The notes under the pieces: generated by a model
Database searches by the model: none
Seen by the model: the letters and a program-made list of their open reading frames with translations, nothing else
Told to the model about the DNA's origin: nothing
Source of the DNA: Rhizophlyctis rosea
Taxonomy: Eukaryota > Chytridiomycota > Chytridiomycetes > Rhizophlyctidales > Rhizophlyctidaceae
Direction of reading: 5' to 3'
DNA: 31,276 bases
Assembly (NCBI GenBank): GCA_027596075.1
Contig: JADGJC010000231.1
Location: 1-31,276 of the forward strand
Shown here: in pieces, positions 1 to 9,426 of the stretch
Layout: each line of letters starts with the position of its first letter
Position numbering within the stretch: position 1 is the first letter of the stretch
Translations under genes and position numbers: made by a program

Positions 1-388
1 TCCCACGCGCCCTGCCCATCCCACCCGCCCTGCCCAACCCACCCGTCCTGCCCAACCCACCTGTCCTGCCCACCTCCGCCGCTCCGCTCGTTCCTTCCAC
101 CTCATCAAATTCAACCGCCCTCCTCGACGCACCCAGTCCGTTCACCCCATTCTCCCTGCCCACTTCCACCGCTCCGCCAAACAACCCAACCTCCCTCCCC
201 AATCCACTAATTACTCCCATCCCATTCCCACGTGCCCTTCCCAACCCACCCTCCCTTCCGACGTCAGCAGAGTAATCGCCAAAGTTCAAATCTGAGTCAG
301 CGGTAGGCGTGGAGAGAGAAGGCGAGCGATATGGGTGATAGTGAAGGGAAGAGGAGCGAGAAGAGGATGAGGAGGGACGTCGCTGCAT
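1..388 (-). CDS. 5' part of a Ser/Arg- and Gly-rich hypothetical protein gene, running off the left edge
   Basis: Reading the minus strand from the ATG at 388-386, the frame is open for 129 codons to the edge, with no stop. The first residues are Ser/Arg-rich (MQRRPSSSSSRSSS), followed by a mixed stretch (SDLNFGDYSADVG). The rest is Gly/Arg-rich and ends in repeats of a six-residue unit (GGLGRT, GGLGRA, GGMGRA) encoded by an 18-bp tandem repeat. This is the first ATG downstream of a TATA-like AGTATACT at 498-505 on the same strand. Codon use is strongly G-rich on the coding strand, as in the FANCJ gene at the other end of the window. I recognise no family. Low-complexity sequence can stay open by chance, so the call rests on the frame being open to the edge, the clean start and the in-frame repeat. 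Confidence 0.5.
   Translation of the reverse strand, partial: MQRRPSSSSSRSSSLHYHPYRSPSLSTPTADSDLNFGDYSADVGREGGLGRARGNGMGVISGLGREVGLFGGAVEVGRENGVNGLGASRRAVEFDEVEGTSGAAEVGRTGGLGRTGGLGRAGGMGRARG
8..72. repeat. 18-bp tandem repeat, about 3.6 copies
   Basis: Units start at 8, 26, 44 and 62, with consensus CGYCCTGCCCAACCCACC and one or two differences per copy. The unit is a multiple of three and keeps the minus-strand frame open as a six-residue Gly-Leu-Gly-Arg repeat, so it is probably a coding minisatellite. More copies may lie beyond the left edge. Confidence 0.8.
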
Positions 389-3300
389 GGCTTGTGGGTA
401 TCTAGCGTAGGTATTTTGATAGGGTATGTGCGATTGTGACACGCGGAGTTATGAAAAGTGCAATACGGGAAAGATGCAAGTGAAGTTGCGAGGATGAAGT
501 ATACTGTTCGTGCAACAGTAGTGTGTGATAATGTGTGAGAGAGCTTTGGGATACCGCGACAGGCATGCGACTGTGAGTAACCTACTGATATTGACAGTGC
601 GAGACTGAGTGAAGCAATACGACAGCTCGTATCAGGGGTATATGCGAGTGTTGCTTGGTACCTGGTAGGATGTGCGGTGGTTGTTGATAGTGCTGCCCCT
701 TGTTGGCGTGTATAGAGTGCAGACTATGCCGTGATGGGGAGCACCGTCGCGGATGAGCGTGGCAAGAAGGGGTGCAAAACAACAAACAAAGCACCTTTTG
801 ACAGAACCCAGAACATCATGAACATTGGAGGGTGACGCATTTGGGTTAGGAATCGAGTTGGATGGATTGTGATATTACATAATCATCACTTGGCCACCAC
901 CATTCAACTTCCCGAAACCGCTCTGTAAGAAAGAAGATATCTTCGAACAAGAAGACAATAGAACAGAACCGCTCATATCCCCTAGCTTCAAAGATCTTCT
1001 CGGGCTCACCGCTGGCGACATGGCATTATGACTTCCCAATAACAGCCCAACCAACCTAATCTGGCTTCAGCTACTCATTGGGCCTGAACCTAGCCACTAA
1101 AGCAAGCAATCTCCCCTCTCCACCTAACTTTACAAAGGGGAAAAGTTATAAACAAGATCATCACAAAGAACGGAGCGCGAGGTGCCTTCACCTCTATCAG
1201 GGCGAAGATGGGGAAAATCAGATCTAGTCTCGCCAGATGAATGATGTTGGCATCCTGTCGTGCTACTTTCCTAAATCTTGTGACTGATGTGGAGCTGCAG
1301 TGTCCAGACCTCGCTCAAACACTTACTGCGGCGAATCTGGCGACTGTTTTGATCAACGGCTAAGAAAAAAACGGGAAAATCAACAACATAAACATGGTCA
1401 TCGCAGGCATTGAGTCTACACGCAATGCTTGCTCAAGTGGCTACTGTAGCTCTAGTCCAATTAAATGATTGACTTGCACCTCGTGATGATGACATATTGG
1501 CTTTTGGCTATAGTCCCATGATTGGTCCGCTTCACAGCATTTGAAACGGCGCCAATTTTACAGGCTGAACATGAGGATGATTCCATCCACTCTTCACTAA
1601 ATTGGTCTAGCAAGTATTCGGCCATTTCTTTTTGAGTGACAAGATGTGCACTAGTACATCAGCGGCGATAGGGAATCAACAATTGATGCTTGTCGTTTTG
1701 CCCATGCAGGCACTGGCAGCAACCTGTTGGCTTGAATGAATTGCAACCACCGAGATATTACAGGTCATCGACTCATATGCAGTTCCAAGTTTGGCATGTT
1801 CACCAAGGTGTTTTCACAGTTCTCTTGATTCAATGGACATCAGCGCAAGCTTGAGTCCGCCCCAAGAAGTTGTTGATAAGTAAATCCGGGGATCCCCTTT
1901 CTGATGGCCAATTCAACTTTGCGACTTCTCTAGACGCGCCAACGAATGAGACGTACAAGAAAATCCTCCAATCTGAGCAGACGTTATAAAATGTACACTT
2001 GAATAGGAAACCCAGTGCAATAAGGCCAGGCTGTGGTTTGCATCTGAATGAGCTTAAAGTCACATGAGGCCTCCATTGCCAGCACATGACCAACAAAGGG
2101 AATCCGTATTCCAATTGAAAGATTAGGAAAGCATAGGCGGCCTAGTCATCTGTGGGCAGAGCTGTGGCCTACTGACATTATATTATAGGCATGTTTCTGT
2201 TTTTTTAAGATCTTGTTTCCATAAGTGCTTGTGATGCGTTACAATCATGACTTACCAAAGAAAAAGGGTTTTTTGCAGCCGCCGGACGCATGCCCGATGA
2301 GCGTGAACTCTGACATTGCATGGATATGTTGATGGTGGACTCAGGTTGTTCGCGAAACTTTCAAGTACTTATCCAAGGTGTCGTAGGCGGAAGGTATGAG
2401 ACTGTGTTGGATGCTTTGAAAATGTGGAATTTGAAGAATGATCAACCGTGGCGGCTGGCATTCGCACACCACAGACTTACCGTGTCCTTGGGAGTCTTCT
2501 TCTTTTTGCTGTCGGTAGGGTGCCTTGTGGATGTGTTTCCAATGGGGATTTCCGAGTCAAGCGAATTCATGGGCCGATGTTGAACGTGTACGGAGATGTG
2601 CCGATGGCATTGTGGGATGCATGAATGTGAGCTTGTCCAGGCCTGGATGTAAACATGTGGCTCAGAAAAAGATGATTCTTTGATTGGGGTAGAAAATTGA
2701 CAGGGGGTGATGACCTTCCCCGATTCCCTGTTCTGATACTTTGAGCGATGGAGGAGATCTAGTACTTCCATCGGCGGTATCGAGACTTTTCCCCGCAGCG
2801 CGGCGTTCTTGAAATGAAAGGAATGAACGTTGCCAAAAAGATGAAGACCACAATTTTTGGCAAGATAGTATGCCCTGGTTTATCCGATGTTAGCATACCA
2901 ACCCGCAGGACAGCAGGTTCTCGGGATGAAGTTTTGATTGTCGTGAGCGCTGGCAGAGGGTTCGCCGGGCAACCTTCTTACTCAAAGCGTGACGTTCAGA
3001 AGTGAGATCTACCTGACACATGCTGGAAAGTTCCCACCCCTCCATGACATCCAGTGGACATGGGCGGACAGCTGCTCATCATGGAGCAAAAAAGAACACC
3101 TTCCAGATGTTGTCATATAGATAGGAGGTCCGACCACCGACCCACCGTCCCAACCCCCGCCCGAAGTCAAAAACCAGTCACTTGGTGAATTGACTGTACT
3201 TATACTCATAAAGTAGACCTCAGCGAGGGATGTTGCGGATTTGAGAGCGGATGTCATTCTTAGCGGGTTGTCGCAGAGCATATTGGTAACATAATCATTT

Positions 3301-6300
3301 CGTCGGATGCCGGTGTTTGTCATCGTCTTCAACTTACACGGCGTACTCAGCTGGCTCTTTTTCCACTTGGACATGGAAGGGGACTTCGTTGGTGCCCACC
3401 TGAGTGAGTTGGATGTAAGCGCTGCAATGAACCATTTGCATTTATACCCGTTTGAGAGCCATCGTAGGTCATGGACATTTTGAGTGCTACGACAGGGCGT
3501 GTGGATCATATCGAGCCCCATCAATCTAGATTGTCCTATCACATTTCTTTTGCTCACTTTCGTTTGCCTCACTTCTCACCCAAAATGACAATTAGCATAA
3601 CCTTATGATCACTCGCAAGCCCAATCCCAATGAGAGGTGTTCTGATTGAAGCGTTGTACGCTGCATCTGAAAGTGACGTCAGGCACAGTAAGTACGGTTG
3701 CCTACCCATCCAACAGTGAGTACAGAGAAAACGAAAAACTAGCCGGCCAGCATATGCATTGGCTCGGGCCACCCGTGATTGGGGCAAGTGCAACAAGTGG
3801 CCAAATAAAGCTAAGCACATACATGACATGTACTAACTTTGTTGTTGGGACCTGGTGTTGGGGAAGTTGGGGAGAAATGATGTGTTCGCTTCCTATGGGG
3901 TTTTAGGACAGTTGCTCACTTCAATGGACTGGACATGCATATGATCTCTAGTTACCCATTCGCTTGCCACTCTACAAATATCTGGCGGTCTGCTTTTTGA
4001 ACCACAAATTGCATCAGGCTCGTCTTGTTTGTTCTATGTGTATCTCTCTCTTCAAAGGGCATGATTGACATGAAAGGGATACAAACTGATGTGTTGGACT
4101 GATGAAGATAGTAATCGACGTCAACATCGGGTTTTCATTCCCGGACGTGTCTGCTAAGGTTAGGTTCTCCTGAAGGGTGCTGTGTGTAGGTATTTCAGGC
4201 AATGGCTTTTTTCAAGCCGAGGTTGGGGCGCTTCGTTACGTCTGCGGGTCTGCCATCGACAAAAAGAAGTCCAGCCAGATCTATCAGAATGATGATCGTC
4301 GTACGTTCTTGGGACAATGACCATGATGAAGGCATTATAATGCCAAGATGTCACTCTGGAAGCGAACACATTCGAGAAGACCGTCGTATCACTGGAGACG
4401 CAGATACGGCTATAAAGCGGGATATCACTGAAACATACAAATTTGAAGGATGAAGAGGGAGGGCGCAGTGATCTGACCTGAAGCTGGAGGTGCATGATTG
4501 TTTTTTCTTGTCTTTGAGATCTTATTGTCAGAGGTGACCCAGCCGCACTATAAAGGTGCAGGAATTTTATTGGGCAGGTTCTCAAGGTCCTCGGTCTCCT
4601 CGAGTTCAGACCTCTTTTCAATCCCTATGAAACGGGTCATGTACTTGTCGAATGGGAGCTCTGACATTACGCGGAATGATTCATGTGGAAGACAGTTGTT
4701 GGAGGAGTTCGGAGTTATTCCTACCGTATGGTAGACATAAACATTTAAAGGGTGATCAGCGCTTCAAATTGGAGAGTGGGGAAGATGGAAAGCGTGTTGG
4801 TAGAGTCGGCGGTGGCGGCTGAATTTCTCACCGTGCTGATATGTCTTTGTTTTCTGGACCTCCTTTTTTGCGTTGTCTGGATTGAATATGTCGAGATCTT
4901 AATGCCTCTTTTAGGTTTGGAGGGTGGATGTCTTTGCCCACTTGAAGCAAACCAAACAGCCGGTATGGAGGTGCGCTGGCGGCTTGCGGTGATATGCTAA
5001 TCGGTGTGGGACAGGCTGGATTAGATGGATTCTTGAGGGATAAAGCCAAATTGTCAAAGCAATCGGTGACGAGAGAACTTTTGTACATTGATAGGGCATC
5101 ATCTCTGCTACTCAATTACTTGCCAGTGCTCTATGGATAACGGTGTTTACGTGTGGCCACAAAAGTGTGTTGCGAGTCGGAGAACATGATTCCGATGAAA
5201 CTTTGGGCAAAATGCAGGCTTCCGTCAGTCATATCCCCATCTCGTCGTCTAGGGTGGTGTTGTTAAGATGTTTTTTGTCACATTCATCGTCAAGTGCGGT
5301 CCAAAATGCAAAAACACCCACTGATGAACGGGATGCGGTGTCCAGATCTGACCTTTGAGCCGATATTGGTCTCTCTGCGCACCGTGAGCATTTTATGGCG
5401 GTATTTTAGTTGTTCACCCAGCAACGGCGAAAGAACCGACGGTGGAGCCCTGTGTGCGTGACGTTAGATGGAAGAAAGGTGAATTGTTGGCATCCCTATT
5501 TAAGAGGACCGTTTGGAGACATGGATCAATCATACCGTCCGGAGTGCTCAACCAGGGCTCACTCATACAACGACCATCCGTGCTGGTTTCTTTTTGTCCG
5601 TGTTCCATGATCTTGGCTATGAGGCTGTCGAGTTAAGCCGCTGAAGGTTGGTTGCTGCCCCTCATGTCATAATGTCCTGCCAAAGGGCAAAAAGGGACAC
5701 GAGACGCGCCGTCGGTAAAAATTATTAGAACCATCATCTTGTGACGGGACTGGTGGGTGAATGAATTTCGAAGCCTGCTAACTCTGTGAGGGAGATCAAA
5801 GTTTGTGCAAGCTTGTGCAAGGCCATGAACCAACTTGAATTGCATGGAAAGAAGTTGTGCACGTAGGAAGCACCAAATTGGTTCTTGCCGTTCAGGCTAG
5901 GCTTCATCGAGCCTCCATGGCTCATGCAGGGTACAAATATAAGGAAGGTTAACGCATTATAGAGGTGAATCTGTGTCGATTGGATTCAAATGTCAGAACG
6001 ACGCAATCACTTCCCATTGAGCGGTTTGGTGATTGAGGCGAATGTGGCTGGCGGCAGGGAGTGTCAGTCACTGCGACTCAATTTAGTGTCGCAGTGGACA
6101 ACCCTCCCCCCGGACTTTTTCTTGTCGAGCGCGCATCACCGGATCATCACCAACGTCCTCTCCCAAAATCATCTTCAACCTACGGTGATACGGTACCTCA
6201 AAAGTGTCAGCGCATTTTCTCCTGAACATGGACCACAATATGTCTAATTGGATCCTTGCCTGTCGTGTCTTTTTCCCAGCCAATATTGAGAACCCCCCTC

Positions 6301-6530
6301 CCACGACGCCAAACTTCTTAACATCCAATACTGGAGCTGCCGCCTTCCCCGACAACAGCGAAGTCCGCTCCTGTCTGGTTACAGACTTTGACAGCATACC
6401 GAATCAGTGCATTCTCCACCTCTGTACCTCTTGTCCTGATCCCCCCGACCGGTTCTTCCCAACCGGGAATGTTGACGTTGAGGAGGGCCAACCGGCTCCA
6501 ACACTACGCGCAAGTTCGGACGGCATCAAC
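389..6530. other. Gene-poor stretch with no supported gene
   Basis: Only short open frames occur, on both strands and mutually overlapping, the longest about 187 codons on the minus strand at 3009-3572. None shows a recognisable motif or a consistent intron pattern, and their compositions look like chance translations. I saw no tRNA, rRNA, long tandem repeat or transposase motif. Bases 389-600 probably include the promoter of the minus-strand gene at the left edge. The rest may be decayed intergenic or repeat-derived DNA, which cannot be settled without a repeat library. Confidence 0.5.
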
Positions 6531-6533
6531 TGC

Positions 6534-6542
6534 CATATAAAC
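6534..6542 (+). promoter_or_regulatory. TATA-like box before the 6593 reading frame
   Basis: CATATAAAC lies about 50 bp before the ATG at 6593. It resembles the element before the FANCJ gene (CATATAAGG) and the one before the HNH-kinase gene (TATATAAA). Such boxes also occur by chance in AT-containing intergenic DNA. Confidence 0.3.
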
Positions 6543-6592
6543 TTTAGTCATCCTACAAAAGTTGTGCCGGTCTTCCTCACCTATGTCCAACT

Positions 6593-7153
6593 ATGCTAGC
6601 AACACCTTCAAAACGTCAAAACATTACCACCACCCCCGGCGGACCTTCAAGCAGATCAATCCATCGTCGGCCTCGAACCATAGAATTGGCTCCCTTCAAT
6701 ACCGCAAAGCGTGACTATCACAATCGATTTGCTCGACAATTGCCAGCGGCTACGGGGATGAGTGCAGACATTGGGGGATATGGTTCCGCCCATGGGCTAA
6801 AGGATTCAAGTGCCACGCTGGAAGGAGGGGTTGCCCAAGCGATGACGGACGAGACGGAGAGGGACACCAGAGTGTGGGGAAAGCCGGGCACATACCCTCG
6901 GGGATGGACTCCAGAAGACATTCCTGCTCGTCCAATAGATCCCAACATCCATTATGAGACGGTGGGCGAGGAAGCCATGTTGGTGGAAACTGTCGCGCTT
7001 CCTGTGGTGGCATTGGCGGTGCCCCCAGACGGGACGGCACTAGCTTTGGAGAAGGAGGCGACACCGTTGTTTATCAGTGAATGTAAATTGAACATGGCGG
7101 GTTGGGAAGGTTGGAAGGCGTGTTGTCCCTGGATAAGGGGTTTCAAAGAGTGA
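6593..7153 (+). CDS. hypothetical protein, possible single-exon gene
   Basis: An open frame of 186 codons. The N-terminal third is basic and Ser/Thr/Pro-rich. The middle is acidic and includes GWTPEDIPARPIDPN. A hydrophobic Ala/Val stretch follows (ETVALPVVALAVP), and the protein ends near WKACCPWIRGF. The composition, rich in Gly, Ala, Glu and Pro and low in Cys and His, is more protein-like than the neighbouring open frames. I recognise no domain. A TATA-like box lies about 50 bp upstream, but an out-of-frame ATG at 6583 comes first, which weakens this start; an unseen intron could join the two frames. The stop codon lies in the first unit of a 38-bp tandem duplication. A chance open frame or a gene remnant are the main alternatives. 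Confidence 0.35.
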   Translation: MLATPSKRQNITTTPGGPSSRSIHRRPRTIELAPFNTAKRDYHNRFARQLPAATGMSADIGGYGSAHGLKDSSATLEGGVAQAMTDETERDTRVWGKPGTYPRGWTPEDIPARPIDPNIHYETVGEEAMLVETVALPVVALAVPPDGTALALEKEATPLFISECKLNMAGWEGWKACCPWIRGFKE

Positions 7154-7222
7154 TGAGATTACGGAGGGAGACGAATTATCCGCAAGAGTGATGAGATTAC
7201 GGAAGGAGACGAACTATCCGCG
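7147..7222. repeat. 38-bp tandem direct repeat, two copies
   Basis: The unit begins AGAGTGATGAGATTACGG. Copies at 7147-7184 and 7185-7222 are directly adjacent and differ at only a few positions, so the duplication is fairly recent. The first copy contains the TGA that ends the frame starting at 6593. Confidence 0.9.
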
Positions 7223-9336
7223 AATGTGTGCGGAACGATGGCCGGGTACTGGAAGACTTGGAAGTTGTAGTGTCCGGAAGGGTTTCTTAGATTGTCCTGG
7301 AGCTGCTGATCAGGTTCAATCTGAATGCGGCCACTTTTGCACTCCCTCGTGTCTTCATTTTCTGATCAATCCCGGCCACAAGGGAAAGAGAGAATCAGTG
7401 CAGACCAGTATTCGTATTGACAGTCTGATAGGGCTAATTACAACGAAGATCCGATTGGGAGGATAGACATCTGGTATCATTTTATTTGAGTGCGCCAAGT
7501 CCAATGATGCTGCAGATGTATGTGGGATGATCCTCAAGCAAGCAGATATGGAGTATGGATGCCCGTAAAGCAATTTGACCTGAATCCGAATCTGATGATG
7601 TGGCGATATCAGTCCGTCCTGGTGCAGGTTCGAACATGGGATGCATGAAAGGGAGTTGGCACCTTTTTGTGAGTTGTAGAAAAAAAGACATACAGAGATG
7701 ACTGTTTTGTTTGGGTACGTGCAAGAGCATGAGCTCCAAAAGTGTTGTTGTCCTACCAGTTTTAATGTCGTCGCAGCTTTGCAAAAACCTGCACTTCAAC
7801 TCCGGTAATCGCTCCTCTTGCTTTGCCGGACTTGCCATTGCGTCTCTTCATATCTTACGCCTTAGTGCCCGCGATCTACATGTGAAGTGGGTGTGCATAG
7901 TGTAGCTACTTGCGGCCCTATGGCAGCCTCACTCCCTCTTGGACTCATCAATCCGGAGGAAAAGACAGCATCGCAGAACGACGTGCACTGAGCACCGGAC
8001 AAATGTGGTGAAGCTCCCCATCTTTGCAGCAAAAACAATACTTCCCATCAAACCGATCTCATCGACTACAGATTGTGACCGAGGTGTTCGTATGCTCCAT
8101 CTAAATCCAATGTGATAATAGTATGCATCGCAATGGATCACAGGCGCATTAGTGCCTCCGTCATATGTCGGATGCGTGCGGCTCAAACGTCTAGCACTTA
8201 GATCTCGTAATACCGACAAGGTCCTTTTTCGCATCGGCGGAGTATATATATTGCAAGCTGATTGTGTGTGTTGGAGTCTTTCAGGGGCAAGGCTCAATCG
8301 ATTCGGAACGTAGTGTGCAGACGTGTAACCAATACAAGAAGAATGATGAAGGCGTGCACCCACTCGTGTAGATGATGAGTATGCTTCATGTTTGTATACT
8401 TGCACGATTTGCCAAGTTGTGCGCGTACATGTACCAATCACTCCGCCATGGACTATGAATCTTCCAGGTTAGGGGTGATGACCAGTTGAACATTTGCACA
8501 TTTCGGGATGGCAACATCTGTATGCAACTAAACCAATACTGCCTGCATTGGGATCGCACGTCAATTCCTTTTTGAGTGTTCGAAGCCTGCCTGTCAAGCT
8601 TGGAGAAAATAGGACTGAGATCGCAAGAGGTGCAAAAAAAAAGACAAGCGCGAAACATATACTGAGTTGCATTCTTTTGATTTTCAGTGCATCTTGCGAC
8701 ATGCGGGTCGATCAATTGCGAACCGCAATCGGGAATATGAACTCGCGTTCAGATCACTCGGGTGTTCACTGTGGAGAAAGCTGAATCTGTGCATATTGAC
8801 TGGAGAAGTGGGACGCATCTTCCGAAGGGGCGGCGCTTTTATGAAACTCCTAAGCAGTGCTGCGTTCGGGCAGTTCATTTGTTCACCAGGTCTTTGGATT
8901 TGTTTAACTCTTGTGTACCTTGATTCGATGTGTCAACATGGAAGATTTGCAATGATATACACTGTGAGCACCACGGTGGATGCTCACCTCCAGGGTAACT
9001 GCCCTCCTGTCCTCATACGGGTTTGGGATCAAAAGAAATCATCAGGGTTAATGACCATTTCAAAATTGAGATAGATTCGCAGAGCTGGACTCATCTGGGC
9101 ATTTTTTAGGCTTACCTTTTCGCCGCAAGTGAAGACCTTTATCTGTTGCAAGATTGAGACACTTGATCGAGATGTAAATGTGGCAGCCTGCAAAGAGTGA
9201 GGAATCGGGAGAACCAACTTCAACCAAGTTGCTTGGGTGATCAATGTAAATAAAGAAGTAAACAAACATTTGTATGACCTCCTGCGCCACGGGCTCCATG
9301 TTTCGCCTATCAAATTATCGCCCCGCCTAAACAAAT
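7223..9336. other. Intergenic stretch with no supported gene
   Basis: Short overlapping open frames occur on both strands, none with a recognisable motif. A sequence resembling a tRNA B box (GGTTCGAAC) near 7627 lacks a matching A box and acceptor stem. The right end is the presumed promoter region of the HNH-kinase gene. Confidence 0.5.
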
Positions 9337-9344
9337 TATATAAA
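9337..9344 (+). promoter_or_regulatory. TATA box of the HNH-kinase gene
   Basis: TATATAAA lies 83 bp before the ATG at 9427, and no other ATG falls between them. This spacing fits a core promoter with a short 5' untranslated leader and supports the chosen start. Confidence 0.55.
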
Positions 9345-9426
9345 GAACCGGAACTTCAAGGAACAGCCCCTACCTCACTGGAATCCAGTCAATCCACATT
9401 ACGCTTTCGTCGGACGTGAGTGCATC

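Noticed and set aside
3009..3572. 187-codon minus-strand open frame
   Set aside because: No motif, no supporting signals, and composition typical of noncoding DNA.
7615..7650. tRNA B-box-like GGTTCGAAC
   Set aside because: No A box at the right distance and no acceptor or T-stem pairing could be found. A similar hit near 7315 (GGTTCAATC) fails for the same reason.
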